From positions 62,001-126,000 of the forward strand of contig NZ_JAGGKQ010000006.1 of the NCBI RefSeq assembly GCF_017873815.1: a stretch of DNA of 64,000 nucleotides, read 5' to 3'. Source of the stretch: Halorubrum alkaliphilum (lineage in GTDB: Archaea; Halobacteriota; Halobacteria; Halobacteriales; Haloferacaceae). Positions within the stretch are counted from its first letter, which is position 1. Each line of letters opens with the position of its first letter. Made by a program: the position numbers and the translations under genes. The notes under the pieces were generated by a model that had not been told where the DNA came from, made no database searches, and saw nothing but the letters and a program-made list of their open reading frames with translations. Positions 53,135 to 62,016 of this stretch are shown here, one piece after another.

Positions 53135-53938
53135 CTACTCGCCCGCCCCGGTTTCCGCCATCGCCTCCTCCGTCGTGGCACCCTCGAAAACGACGAGTTC
53201 CAGCGCGTCGAGGATCTCGATCGGGTTGTCACGCTGGAAGACGTTCCGGCCGACCGCGAGGCCCTTCGCGCCGGCGTCCATCGATCGCTCGACGGTTCGG
53301 AGGAACGACTCGTCGTTCGTCTTCGACCCGCCGGACATCACGACCTTCGTCCGACCGGACATCCGGACCGTCTCCGCCATCGCCTCCGGCGAGCCCGGAT
53401 ACTTTACCTTCGCGATGTCCGCGCCGAGTTCGTGGGCGATCCGCGCCGCGTACGCGATGGTCCGGTCGTCGGTCTCGTTTCGGACGCCCTGTCCGCGCGG
53501 GTACGCCCACATGACGACGCCCAGATCGTGTTTGCGGGACTCCTCCTGAACCTCCCGGAAGTCCTCGGCCATTCCGATCTCGTTGTTCGCGCCGCCGTAC
53601 AGCGTGAAGCCGACCGCGTCGGCTCCGAGTCCCGCGGCGTACTCCGGCGTACAGTTGACCGGCGTGTCGGGTTCGCCCATCCAGAGGTTCGAGGTCCCGT
53701 TCGTCTTCAACAGCAACGACACGTCGTCGGCGTAGTCGGGGTAGTACGCCTCCGCGAGCCCCTTTTGAACGGCGATCGCCGTCACGGCGTCGTGCGTGGC
53801 CAGTTCGAACACGCGCTCGGGGTCCGCGGTCTCGGGGTTCGGATCGAAGTCGACCGGTCCGTGCTCCAAGCCGTGGTCGTACGCGAGGATCAGTGACTTT
53901 CCGTCTCGCGAGATCGCGTCGGTGGCGTGGGGAAGCAT
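53135..53938 (-). CDS. fba: Class I fructose-bisphosphate aldolase (archaeal type)
   Basis: A 267-residue TIM-barrel aldolase of the archaeal DhnA/FbaB type. The Schiff-base lysine is probably K177 in ADIAKVKYPGS; other motifs are ILAYDHGLEHGP and VVMSGGSKTNDESFL. The same family includes an enzyme of the alternative aromatic amino-acid pathway (ADTH synthase), but the immediate FBPase partner favours a gluconeogenic aldolase. A run CTTTTTTACTC on the minus strand (53960-53970) lies about 27 bases before the ATG, placing the operon promoter there. Confidence 0.9.
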   Translation of the reverse strand: MLPHATDAISRDGKSLILAYDHGLEHGPVDFDPNPETADPERVFELATHDAVTAIAVQKGLAEAYYPDYADDVSLLLKTNGTSNLWMGEPDTPVNCTPEYAAGLGADAVGFTLYGGANNEIGMAEDFREVQEESRKHDLGVVMWAYPRGQGVRNETDDRTIAYAARIAHELGADIAKVKYPGSPEAMAETVRMSGRTKVVMSGGSKTNDESFLRTVERSMDAGAKGLAVGRNVFQRDNPIEILDALELVVFEGATTEEAMAETGAGE

Positions 53939-54133
53939 CGACTACTACTCCACTCACACGAGTAAAAAAGCGTGGGGTCGTTTCGTCCCGATCGTTCGTC
54001 GGTAACTGGCGCATCACGGACTGAAACCCCCGGACATGGAGTTCCTAATGGAAGATTGTTTACTATGAACATAGGTAATTCGTTCGGCACTCGGTTCGCA
54101 ATACTTACCACCCGCGACCGGCCAGCAGTCGCC

Positions 54134-54991
54134 ATGCTCGAGCTATCCGAAGTCGAGGTCGTCGGCGTGGTCGGCGCGGGGACGATGGGCGCGGGGATCG
54201 CTCAAGTCGCCGCGACCGCCGGCTACGACGTGGTGATGCGCGACATCGAGGCCGAGTACGTCGAGAACGGGCTCGACAGCATCGACTCCAGCCTCGGTCG
54301 ACTCGACGCGAAGGACGCACTCCCGGCGGAGCCCGAGACGATCCGCGATCGGATCACGGGCACGACGGAGCTCGCGGAGCTCGCGGCCGCCGACGTCGTC
54401 GTCGAGGCCGCCGTCGAGGACATGGACAGTAAAAAAGGGATCTTCGCCGATCTGGATGCCGCCGTCAACGACGGGGTCGTCCTCGCGACCAACACGTCGA
54501 CGCTATCGGTCACGGAGATAGCGAGCGCGACCGACCGCGCCGACAAGGTGATCGGGCTCCACTTCATGAACCCGGTCCCGGTGATGGACGGCGTGGAGGT
54601 CGTGGTGGGCGAGCGCACCAGCTCCGAGGTCGTCGACTTCGCTCACGCCTTCGCCGAGGACCTCGGCAAGGAGACGTGGGAGTCCGACGACAAGCCCGGC
54701 TTCGTCACCAACCGAATCCTGATGCCGTGGATCAACGAGGGCGTCCGCGCGTTCGACGAGGGCGTCGCCGACAAGGGGGACATCGACCGCGGGATGAAAC
54801 TCGGCACCAACGTCCCCATGGGACCGCTCGAACTCGCGGACCACATCGGGCTCGACGTCGTGCTCAACGCCAGCGAGACGCTCCACGAGGAGCTCGGCGA
54901 CCGGTATAAACCCGCCTACCTCGTCAAACGGAAGGTCGCGGCCGGGGATCTCGGGAAGAAGACCGGTGAAGGGTTTTATAAATACGACTGA
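54134..54991 (+). CDS. 3-hydroxyacyl-CoA dehydrogenase
   Basis: A 285-residue NAD-dependent dehydrogenase of beta-oxidation or butyryl-CoA metabolism. The Rossmann loop is VGAGTMGAGIAQ near the N-terminus; the catalytic His/Asn are in GLHFMNPVPVMDGVEVV and NRILMPWINEGVRA. The ATG at 54134 (MLELSEVEVV) matches the family start, and AATACTTACC (54103-54112) sits about 27 bases before it. An upstream ATG at 54065 in the same frame would add 23 residues and is less likely. It could act with the acyl-CoA dehydrogenase at 20.5-21.7 kb, but the genes are far apart. Confidence 0.93.
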   Translation: MLELSEVEVVGVVGAGTMGAGIAQVAATAGYDVVMRDIEAEYVENGLDSIDSSLGRLDAKDALPAEPETIRDRITGTTELAELAAADVVVEAAVEDMDSKKGIFADLDAAVNDGVVLATNTSTLSVTEIASATDRADKVIGLHFMNPVPVMDGVEVVVGERTSSEVVDFAHAFAEDLGKETWESDDKPGFVTNRILMPWINEGVRAFDEGVADKGDIDRGMKLGTNVPMGPLELADHIGLDVVLNASETLHEELGDRYKPAYLVKRKVAAGDLGKKTGEGFYKYD

Positions 54992-55083
54992 GCCGGTCCA
55001 CCCGCGTGGAGCCGCCGGGATCACGGCCACCGGGATCACGGCTGCCGGGAAACGTCTAAGCCGCTCGCCGCCCGCGTTCGGGT

Positions 55084-55920
55084 ATGCAACCGATTTCGAT
55101 TCTCGGTCCCGACGCGAGCGACCTCGCCGACGCCCTCATACCCCGTCTCGACGGCCGGGTCGCGGTCGTCCGCGCGGGCGACGACCCCGTCGCCGACGGA
55201 GGTACCGGTGTGAACACGGAACCCACCGTTGTAACCGACGACCGCCCCGAAACCGCCGTCTCGCTGTCGTCGGACGGCTCGTGGCGGGGTCGAGGAACGG
55301 TTGACGGACTCGACGACCTTCTCGACGGGTTGGCACCCGATCACGACTACCTCGTTGCGGTCGGACACGACCGGCTCCGGCTGCCGACCGTGCTCTTAGG
55401 CCCCGACGCCGACCCGGCAGACACCCCCGGCGACGTGGTCGCGACGGGGACGGCCGCGGACGACGTCGACCTCGACGCCCTCGTCGACGCGCTCGATGCC
55501 GCCGAGCCGTGGGTTACCCGTGAGACGCTCGTCGATCGGGTCGAGGCCTCGCCGCGCGCAGAGCGCTCGGGTGCCATCGCGACGTTCACGGGACGAGTCC
55601 GCGCCCGGGACGGCCCCGACGACGATCGAACCACCCACCTCGCGTTCGAGAAGTACGAGGGGGTCGCCCGCGAGCGCATGGACGCCATTAGCAACGAGTT
55701 AACCGACCGGGAGGGGGTGTTCGAGGTCGAGATGTACCACCGGACCGGGGTGATCGAGGCCGGTGAGGACATCGTGTTCGTCGTCGTGCTCGCCGGCCAC
55801 CGCGTGGAGGCGTTCCGTGCCGTCGAAGACGGAATCGACCGGCTCAAAGACGAGGTGCCGATATTCAAAAAAGAGACCACGGAGTCCGAGGAGTTCTGGC
55901 TCCACCGCCCGAACGAGTGA
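55084..55920 (+). CDS. moaE: Molybdopterin synthase catalytic subunit MoaE with N-terminal MobB-like domain
   Basis: A 278-residue fusion. The C-terminal 140 residues are MoaE: SGAIATFTGRVR, LAFEKYEGVARERMD, HRTGVIEAGEDIVFVVV and FKKETTESEEFWLH, including the active-site lysines. MoaE transfers sulfur from MoaD to precursor Z to form molybdopterin. The N-terminal 125 residues are a degenerate alpha/beta domain that resembles the MobB-like extension seen in archaeal MoaE proteins but lacks a clear GKT Walker A. So nucleotide binding by this part is doubtful. Confidence 0.88.
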   Translation: MQPISILGPDASDLADALIPRLDGRVAVVRAGDDPVADGGTGVNTEPTVVTDDRPETAVSLSSDGSWRGRGTVDGLDDLLDGLAPDHDYLVAVGHDRLRLPTVLLGPDADPADTPGDVVATGTAADDVDLDALVDALDAAEPWVTRETLVDRVEASPRAERSGAIATFTGRVRARDGPDDDRTTHLAFEKYEGVARERMDAISNELTDREGVFEVEMYHRTGVIEAGEDIVFVVVLAGHRVEAFRAVEDGIDRLKDEVPIFKKETTESEEFWLHRPNE

Positions 55921-56331
55921 CGCGTCGGAATCCAGCCGGCGAGGACCACTGCTTCACGAGCGCGTTCCGCCCGTCCGCGAGCTTTTTTACCGCCCGTGAG
56001 CCCTTTTTAACCGTGCGTCGGTCGTCGTCTCCCCTCCGTCGAGCGCGCGCCCGGAGGGATCGCGTCGTCTCCCGCCGCGATCCCCGAGCGATCGTGTATT
56101 CGATCTGAAACGACCCGTCGCGGAGACTCAATCGCGCCGCCCGTCTCGGCACCGCTATTTAAGACCTCAAAAACTTCTATAAAATATCTAAGTGTTTCTA
56201 AGGTATTCATAAAACGTCCGTCAGACACGTTTTATCTTCGGGAGTTTCCGTAAACGGAACTGAAACTCCCTGAACGTCACCCAACGGTGTCGGCTTTATA
56301 TGATGCTCTCTCCCCAAGCGTGAGGTGTACT
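55921..56331. other. 411-base intergenic region with AT-rich island and hairpin
   Basis: No gene is visible. The left part has two T-runs (CTTTTTTACC near 55983, CCTTTTTAACC near 56002) that may terminate moaE transcripts. 56153-56220 is strikingly AT-rich for this genome, with many TATA-like words (CTATTTAAG, TATAAAATATC, CATAAAAC). A two-part hairpin lies at 56240-56270. A TATA-like GCTTTATATG (56293-56302) and GAGGTG (56322-56327) precede the next ATG. Confidence 0.6.
56240..56270 (+). promoter_or_regulatory. Bipartite hairpin upstream of DUF7123 gene
   Basis: GGGAGTTT (56240-56247) pairs perfectly with AAACTCCC (56263-56270); inside, CCG-TAAA-CGG forms a second small stem. It lies about 20 bases before the TATA-like box and 60 before the ATG. 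It could be an operator for a dimeric repressor or an upstream terminator. Confidence 0.45.
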
Positions 56332-56592
56332 ATGAGCGCGAGCACCAACCCCTCCACGAACGCCGATGCGACCGACACCCGAAGCAAGGAAGAGCGACTG
56401 AGACGGTACCTGCTCGACCGCGCCGAGGACGGCGAGATGTACTTCAAAGGGAAGTTCATCTCCGAGGACGTCGACCTCTCGCCGAAGGAGATCGGCGCGC
56501 TGATGGTAAAGCTCCGCGACTCCGCCGCCGACCTCACCGTCGAGAAGTGGTCGTACACGGGTGCGACGACGTGGCGGGTCGAACCCGCATAA
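56332..56592 (+). CDS. DUF7123 family small protein
   Basis: An 86-residue protein conserved in haloarchaea. KEERLRRYLLDRAEDGEMYFKGKFISEDVDLSPKEIGALMVKLRDS reads like a winged-helix domain, followed by EKWSYTGATTWRVEP. This suggests DNA binding, not proven. The ATG at 56332 is preceded at four bases by GAGGTG, a good ribosome-binding sequence, so unlike most genes here it probably has a leader. The TATA-like box GCTTTATATG is 30-39 bases upstream. Confidence 0.82.
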   Translation: MSASTNPSTNADATDTRSKEERLRRYLLDRAEDGEMYFKGKFISEDVDLSPKEIGALMVKLRDSAADLTVEKWSYTGATTWRVEPA

Positions 56593-56685
56593 TGGCGGGT
56601 CACCCGATCGTCGCTCGTACCGACTCCGACTGATCGCCCGCGATCCCGTCTCCCCGTTTCGCGCTTCGAAGCGCGTTCCCGCGTT

Positions 56686-56781
56686 CCCGTACCGTTCTTC
56701 GGCCCGCCTCCCGTACCGTTCTTCGGCCCGCCTCCCGTACCGTTCTTCGGCCCGCCTCCCGTACCGTTCTTCAGTCCACCC
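56686..56781. repeat. 24-bp intergenic tandem repeat x4
   Basis: Four units of 24 bases begin at 56686, 56710, 56734 and 56758. Each starts CCCGTACCGTTCTTCGGCCC and ends GCCT; the last is diverged at its 3' half. It lies between the DUF7123 gene and the site-2 protease gene, 75 bases before the protease ATG. The period is a multiple of three, so the minus strand has an 8-residue repeat, but that frame runs through real genes and is not credible. Confidence 0.93.
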
Positions 56782-56856
56782 CGGTCGTCCGCCGCCGCTC
56801 ACTCGGAAGCGTCCGACGACGCGGGGTTTATACTCGGCGACGGCCAACCCGAGATG

Positions 56857-58011
56857 ATGCCAGACCGCGAGGACGAGGGGACGCCGCGGATCCCCGAGGG
56901 CGTTCCTCGTCCGGATCCGCTCCGTACGTTCTTCCGGGTCGACGACGTCAGACGGGACGACGGCCGCGTCCGCTACGTCGGCGAGTCGTACGTTCCCGAG
57001 CGGGTGCTCCTCCGAAAGATCACCCCCGCGTTTCGGGAGGCGGGATACGACGTCGATATCGAGACGGTCGAGAGCGGACACGTCATCGTCGCGACCCCGT
57101 TCGACCACGGCCGTGCGGGGATCCCGTGGGTGAACGTCATCATGTTCGTCGCGACGGTCGTCACCACGCTGTTCGTCGGGGCAACCGGATGGTACTACGT
57201 CTCGTTCGCCGAGATCCAAGCGAACCCGTTGGTGATGTTACGGGCGTGGCCGTTCACCGCCGCCGTCCTCGGGGTACTGATGGTCCACGAGCTCGGCCAC
57301 TACGTCGCCGGACGCTACCACGGCGTGGACGTGTCGCTGCCGTACGTGATCCCGTTCATCTTCCCGTTCGGCACGCTCGGGGCGGTCATCCGGATGCGTG
57401 GCCGAATGCCTTCCCGGAAAGTGTTGTTCGACATCGGCGCGGCCGGCCCGATAGCCGGGCTCGTCGCCACCGTCATCGTTACGGCCGTCGGGCTGTCGCT
57501 CGATCCGATCCGGGTCCCTGCGGAGTTCGTGAACGGCTCCGGGACGATGATCCGCTTCAACAACCCACCCCTTCTGAACCTCATCGCCGACCTCCTCGGC
57601 CAGCCGACGACCTACGAGGACCCGACTCTCTCGACACATCCGGTCGTCATCGGTGGGTGGGTGGGAATGTTCTTCACGTTGCTGAACCTTCTCCCGGTCG
57701 GCCAACTCGACGGGGGACACATGGTTCGCGCGATGGCGGGGCCGCGTCAGGAGACGCTCGCCGCGCTCGTCCCCGGCGCGCTGTTCTCGATCGCCGCGTA
57801 CCTCTACTACTGGCGAGGGTTCGGGTTCGACGAGTCGGTCGGACTGTGGGCGTTCTGGGGGGTGTTCGCGCTCGTCATCGCGTTCAACGGCCCGGCGAAT
57901 CCCGCCGACGAGAACGGGCTCGGCTGGCCGCGGTACGCGGTCGGCGTTCTCACGTTCGCGGTGGGTGCGCTCTGTTTCCTACTCGTTCCGATACAGGTCG
58001 TGACGGCCTGA
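56857..58011 (+). CDS. Site-2 protease family (M50) zinc metalloprotease
   Basis: A 384-residue intramembrane protease. Zinc ligands are in MVHELGHYVAGRYHGVD and the second-site motif is PVGQLDGGHMVRA; the FPFGTLGAVIRMRGRMPSRKVLFDIGAAGPIAG region is typical of this group. Six to eight membrane helices follow a roughly 90-residue cytosolic N-terminal domain. Site-2 proteases cut membrane-bound regulators; the substrate is unknown. I chose the second of two adjacent ATGs (56857), as GGTTTATACT (56824-56833) lies about 27 bases before it. Confidence 0.92.
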   Translation: MPDREDEGTPRIPEGVPRPDPLRTFFRVDDVRRDDGRVRYVGESYVPERVLLRKITPAFREAGYDVDIETVESGHVIVATPFDHGRAGIPWVNVIMFVATVVTTLFVGATGWYYVSFAEIQANPLVMLRAWPFTAAVLGVLMVHELGHYVAGRYHGVDVSLPYVIPFIFPFGTLGAVIRMRGRMPSRKVLFDIGAAGPIAGLVATVIVTAVGLSLDPIRVPAEFVNGSGTMIRFNNPPLLNLIADLLGQPTTYEDPTLSTHPVVIGGWVGMFFTLLNLLPVGQLDGGHMVRAMAGPRQETLAALVPGALFSIAAYLYYWRGFGFDESVGLWAFWGVFALVIAFNGPANPADENGLGWPRYAVGVLTFAVGALCFLLVPIQVVTA

Positions 58012-58078
58012 GACCAATCCGAGGTACCGACATCGGCCGAACAGCAAGGTTCCCGCCCACGGGGATATCCGTTCGCTG

Positions 58079-59752
58079 TCAGTCGTCGCGCCGCTCTTTC
58101 ATCCCCTGTCTGGTGAACTGTGGGTTTCCGGGGATCCGCCGCTTCTTTCTGAACGACCGATACAGGGCGAGCGCGAGCGGAGTAGCCAAAAGCAGGACGA
58201 CGGCGGCCAGTCGTGGGTCCTCCGCGAACGCGTAGAGGATGGTCGCGGAGAGCACGCCCACCGCCAGCAACACGGAGTAGGCGATCCGCATCGCGAGCTT
58301 GTCGAGCACGCGCGAGTCGTCGTCGAGCGACACCTCGACGTGGAGGTCGCCGCGGTTCGCACGGTCGAGGAAGTCGTCGGCCTTCGGCGGCACGGTGAAC
58401 AACGCCTCCGTCGTACGCTGGACCTGCCTCCCGGCGTCCTGAGCCAGTTCCTTTGCCGTCTGCTCGTAGTATCCCTCCCGTTCGAGGTAGTCCGTCGCCG
58501 TCGAGATGAAGTCGAACTCGGGATCGAGCGTGACACATACGCCCTCGACGACGGTGGCGACCCGGAGGACTAATGCGAGGTTGCGCGGGAGTCGGAGCGG
58601 GAACTCGTAGATGGTCGATTCCACCTGCTCGATGATCTGGTTGACGCGGTACTGTTCGATGTCCTCGCCACGGGCGTCGGCGATAGCCAGCTCCATCACC
58701 TCGCCCATCACGTCGCGGTCGACCTCCGGCGAGAGCGTCCCCATGGATATCAGTGTATCGAGGATCGCGTCGGTGTCCTGTCTCGCGACCGCGACGTAGA
58801 ACTCCACGATCTTCTCTTGAATGAACGGATCGACGCGGCCGGACATTCCGAAGTCGTAGAAGATCACCCGCCCGTCGTCGTCGACGGCGAGGTTCCCCGG
58901 ATGGGGATCGGCGTGAAACACGCCGTCGTCGATGATCATCTGGAGGTAGACGTCCTGGAGTGTCCCCGCGACCTCGCTCCGGTCGAGCCCCGCGTCGTCC
59001 AGCTCGTCGATCCGACTGATCTTCGTCCCGCCGATGTACTCCATCGTGAGCACTCGCGGACCGGACACCGCCTCGTAGGCGGTCGGGATCCGGATGCGGT
59101 CGTTGTCGGCGAAGTTGCCGCGGATCTCCTCCAACATCTCCCGCTCGCGTCGGTAGTCCATCTCCTCGCGGATCGTCTTCGCGAACTCGTCGGAGAGGTT
59201 CTCCAGCGAGAACGCCCGTCCTCCCCCGATAAACCGTCGAACCAGCGGGAGCGACCACCGGATCGCCCGGAGATCGGCTTCCACCAGCTCCTCGATCCCC
59301 GGTCGACGGACCTTGATGGCGACCGGATCGCCCTCGTACGTCGCGGTGTACACCTGCCCGAGGCTCGCACCGCTTATGGATTCGGTGTCGAAATCGTCGA
59401 ACGTCTCATCGATAGGACCGATCTCAGCCTCTAATACCCGCTTCGACTCCTCCCAAGGAGCGGGGGGGACGTCGTCCTGGAGCCCCTCCAACACCTCGAT
59501 GTATGCGGGCGGGAGGATGTCCGGACGCGTCGACAGCAGCTGGCCGAGTTTGATGAACGTCGGGCCGAGCGTGAGCAGGGTGTCGAGGAGGACGTCGGCG
59601 CGTTCACGCTGAGTGGCCTCGTCGACGTCCCGGCTCCCGCCGAACAGAAAGAACCGCTTCCGGTCCCGCCAGTAGGCGATGATCAGCGGGAGGAACCGCC
59701 GGAGGACGACTAGAAACCGCCAGTACGCGCGGAAGTTGACCAGCGTCACCAC
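58079..59752 (-). CDS. UbiB/ABC1 (AarF) atypical kinase
   Basis: A 557-residue ABC1-family protein. It has KxGQ motif FIKLGQLLSTRPDILP, the Ala-rich loop ISGASLGQVYTATY, VAIKVRRPGIEEL, catalytic HADPHPGNL and VIFYDFGMSGR, and two membrane helices near the C-terminus (YSVLLAVGVLSATILYAFA and the following one). The family acts in quinone or lipid metabolism as an ATPase/kinase. The gene follows hsp20 on the same strand with three bases between, so it is co-transcribed with it. Confidence 0.94.
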   Translation of the reverse strand: MVTLVNFRAYWRFLVVLRRFLPLIIAYWRDRKRFFLFGGSRDVDEATQRERADVLLDTLLTLGPTFIKLGQLLSTRPDILPPAYIEVLEGLQDDVPPAPWEESKRVLEAEIGPIDETFDDFDTESISGASLGQVYTATYEGDPVAIKVRRPGIEELVEADLRAIRWSLPLVRRFIGGGRAFSLENLSDEFAKTIREEMDYRREREMLEEIRGNFADNDRIRIPTAYEAVSGPRVLTMEYIGGTKISRIDELDDAGLDRSEVAGTLQDVYLQMIIDDGVFHADPHPGNLAVDDDGRVIFYDFGMSGRVDPFIQEKIVEFYVAVARQDTDAILDTLISMGTLSPEVDRDVMGEVMELAIADARGEDIEQYRVNQIIEQVESTIYEFPLRLPRNLALVLRVATVVEGVCVTLDPEFDFISTATDYLEREGYYEQTAKELAQDAGRQVQRTTEALFTVPPKADDFLDRANRGDLHVEVSLDDDSRVLDKLAMRIAYSVLLAVGVLSATILYAFAEDPRLAAVVLLLATPLALALYRSFRKKRRIPGNPQFTRQGMKERRDD

Positions 59753-59755
59753 CCG

Positions 59756-60169
59756 TTAGGCGACGGTATCGTCCGTATCTCCGGTGTCTCCGACCGACTC
59801 GTCCGTGGCCTCGTCGCCGCCGTCGACCGGAATGCGCCGCGAGTCGCCCTCTATTCGCTTGGGGAGGACGACCTCGAGGACGCCGCGGTCCATCTCCGCG
59901 TCCGCCGCGTCGCCGTCGGCGTCCGGGGGGAGCGGGAGTTCGGCGTCGAGGAACAGCGGACGGTCCTCGCGCACGTATCGGAATCCCTCGGGGGTCGACT
60001 TCTCACGTCGCCCCTCGATCTCGATCCGACCGTCCTCGAAGAGTACCTCGGTGGTCTCCGCGGTCGCACCGGGGAGGTCGACGAGGAGGACGTACTCGTC
60101 GTCGGACTCGAGCAGGTCCGCAAACACCGCGTCCGGGAGGTCCCGGAGCGCGTCGCGTAGCGCTGACAT
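59756..60169 (-). CDS. Small heat shock protein Hsp20
   Basis: A 137-residue alpha-crystallin-domain protein: YVLLVDLPGATAETTEVLFEDGRIEIEG, then LPLPPDADGDAADAEMDRGVLEVVLPKR, with the usual GVLEV motif. The C-terminal tail is acidic and lacks a clear IxI. Such proteins hold unfolding proteins. First gene of a two-gene operon with the UbiB-like kinase. Confidence 0.9.
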   Translation of the reverse strand: MSALRDALRDLPDAVFADLLESDDEYVLLVDLPGATAETTEVLFEDGRIEIEGRREKSTPEGFRYVREDRPLFLDAELPLPPDADGDAADAEMDRGVLEVVLPKRIEGDSRRIPVDGGDEATDESVGDTGDTDDTVA

Positions 60170-60228
60170 ATAGGTAGTTACGGCGGCCGCGGCGAAAAAC
60201 CTGTGGTCATCGGTGTCGTCGCGGCGCG

Positions 60229-60963
60229 TCAGTCGTCGTCTTGATCGGGCGGCTTGGACCCCTCGAGCGACTCACCGATCCGCTCGCTTACGTCCTGTCC
60301 GGTCGACTCCCCCGGAAGGATGTCCCCTAAGGCTGCCCCGAACGCGGCGGCAGCCCAGATGACGGACACTCGCCCGATCGCCTCCACGGTCGTCGGACCG
60401 CCCTCAAAGAGTCGCCCCCAGAGGGCCATCGTCCCGACGGAGACGACGAGCGAGATGATCAACACCGCGACCAGCCGCCGCGGAAGGAACCCGAGGATTG
60501 GACTGGCGTCCTGGAGGTCCCGGAAGTCGGCGTAGTACAACAGCCCCCATGTCATCACGAGTACGAAGAGGACGTTCGCGACGAGGAACACCGGGATCCC
60601 GCCGACGAGCGTCCCGGCGAGCCACTCGGCGATGTCGAAGACGCCGTCTTCGACGAGGAGCGGAAGCGAGAGCAAGATTCCCCCGACGAATGACTCGGCG
60701 ATGTCACGGGTCGTGTACTTCGTGATCCGGGTGGTAAAGGCCCGGCTTCCCGGCATTCGTTCGACGAGTGAGATCGTCTGCCGTACCTTCTCGCGCTCGT
60801 GGGGCTCGTCGACCGTGTCCTTCAGCGCGTCCAACTTGGTCAAGAGATCGTTGATGTCGGGGTTCTCCCCGCCGGGGGCCGTCGCCGAGTCGGTGTCCGG
60901 GTTCGGCTCGGACCCCGGTCGGTTTCCGGGTTCAAGCGCGTCTCCGTCATCGTCCCTACTCAT
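60229..60963 (-). CDS. DUF2391-family membrane protein
   Basis: A 244-residue protein. The cytosolic N-terminal part is acidic, with a helical EPHEREKVRQTISLVERMP; the conserved AFTTRITKYTTRDIAESFVGGI precedes four to five membrane helices, the pattern I associate with DUF2391. An acidic tail ends it. Function unknown. It stands alone between hsp20 and the hydrolase gene. Confidence 0.8.
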   Translation of the reverse strand: MSRDDDGDALEPGNRPGSEPNPDTDSATAPGGENPDINDLLTKLDALKDTVDEPHEREKVRQTISLVERMPGSRAFTTRITKYTTRDIAESFVGGILLSLPLLVEDGVFDIAEWLAGTLVGGIPVFLVANVLFVLVMTWGLLYYADFRDLQDASPILGFLPRRLVAVLIISLVVSVGTMALWGRLFEGGPTTVEAIGRVSVIWAAAAFGAALGDILPGESTGQDVSERIGESLEGSKPPDQDDD

Positions 60964-61051
60964 GCCCGGTCAGTTATGCCCTCGGTTGAAAAAGCTGTAG
61001 GGCTGGCCGGCGACTGCCATTCGACACCAGCGACATGGGGCCATCACGCGG

Positions 61052-61822
61052 TCACACTCGCTCGAGGAACTCGGCGAGCGCCGCGTTGAACGCGGTCGGC
61101 TGCTCCAGCATCGCGAGGTGGGCCGCGTCGGCGACGGTCGCGCGTTGGCAGTCCGGGATCCGATCGTCGAGATAGTCGTGGTACTCGGGGGGCGTGAGCC
61201 CGTCGTGTTCGCCGACGATCGCGAGCGAGGGGACATCGACGTCGTCGAGTCGATCACGGACGTCGAACCGGTGGCAGGTCAGGAAGTCGCGCTCCGTCAC
61301 GGCCCGTCCGCAGGCCGCCATTGCGGCGGTCGACTGCTCAGCGTACTCCTCGGGGGCGTCGTGAAAGAGTCGGTCGGGCTCGTGAAGCATCGAAACCGCC
61401 CGGTCGAAGTCGCTCGCGAGCGCATCGAGGAGCGGTTCGGCGACCGAGAGTTTCGCCCCGGTGCCCGCGAGCACGAGGCCGTCGAGCGCGAGGTCGCGTT
61501 CGAGCGCGATCCATAACGCGACGGCCCCACCCAGCGAGTTGCCACAGAGGACGGTCACGTCGGTCTCCTCGGCGACGGCGACGACATCGTCCGCGTACGC
61601 GTCTAGGGTTTCGGATCCCGGCTCAGTCTCGATGTCGTCGCTGTCTCCGTGTCCGGCGAGATCGAGCGCGATGACGGGGAACCGGTCGCTCAGACGGCTC
61701 TGTGCCGTCCAGACGTCCCCCGTGCCGCCGCTCCCGTGAATACAACAGACCGTCGGCCCGTCGCCGCCGCGATCGGAGACCCGATACGCCACGTCGCGGC
61801 CGCCGCGAGTGACCCGTTCCAT
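61052..61822 (-). CDS. Alpha/beta hydrolase
   Basis: A 256-residue hydrolase. The nucleophile elbow is CGNSLGG (S96), the oxyanion region HGSGGTGD, the acid in VGEHDGLTPP and the catalytic His in ADAAHLAMLEQP. The substrate cannot be told; the family includes esterases, haloperoxidases and C-C hydrolases. The ATG at 61822 is followed upstream on the minus strand by TTATATTTCACG (about 61843-61854), a suitable TATA-like box. Confidence 0.9.
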   Translation of the reverse strand: MERVTRGGRDVAYRVSDRGGDGPTVCCIHGSGGTGDVWTAQSRLSDRFPVIALDLAGHGDSDDIETEPGSETLDAYADDVVAVAEETDVTVLCGNSLGGAVALWIALERDLALDGLVLAGTGAKLSVAEPLLDALASDFDRAVSMLHEPDRLFHDAPEEYAEQSTAAMAACGRAVTERDFLTCHRFDVRDRLDDVDVPSLAIVGEHDGLTPPEYHDYLDDRIPDCQRATVADAAHLAMLEQPTAFNAALAEFLERV

Positions 61823-61980
61823 ACAGTTCGTGTGTCCGCGCGTGAAATATAAACCCCCGACGGCGGTCGGAGGTCGATGGCTCGGACGGCGAGCCCGGCC
61901 TCCCGTCTTCCGTTCTCCCCTGAACCGCTACACTACCGCTACTGTTATCGTTTCCCCCACGTCCGGCGATTTTGTACGAC

Positions 61981-61990
61981 ATATTTATAT
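61981..61990 (+). promoter_or_regulatory. Strong TATA box for the DUF7127-cdc48 operon
   Basis: ATATTTATAT lies 27-36 bases before the ATG at 62017, in an AT-rich stretch. A small palindrome CTAAC-TTGTA-GTTAG (62002-62016) sits directly before the start codon. Confidence 0.6.
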
Positions 61991-62016
61991 ACTCTGACGC
62001 CTAACTTGTAGTTAGC

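Noticed and set aside
56296-57219. Minus-strand frame with a repeated RRAEERYG octapeptide
   Set aside because: The octapeptide comes from the 24-bp tandem array; the rest is antisense to DUF7123 and the site-2 protease.
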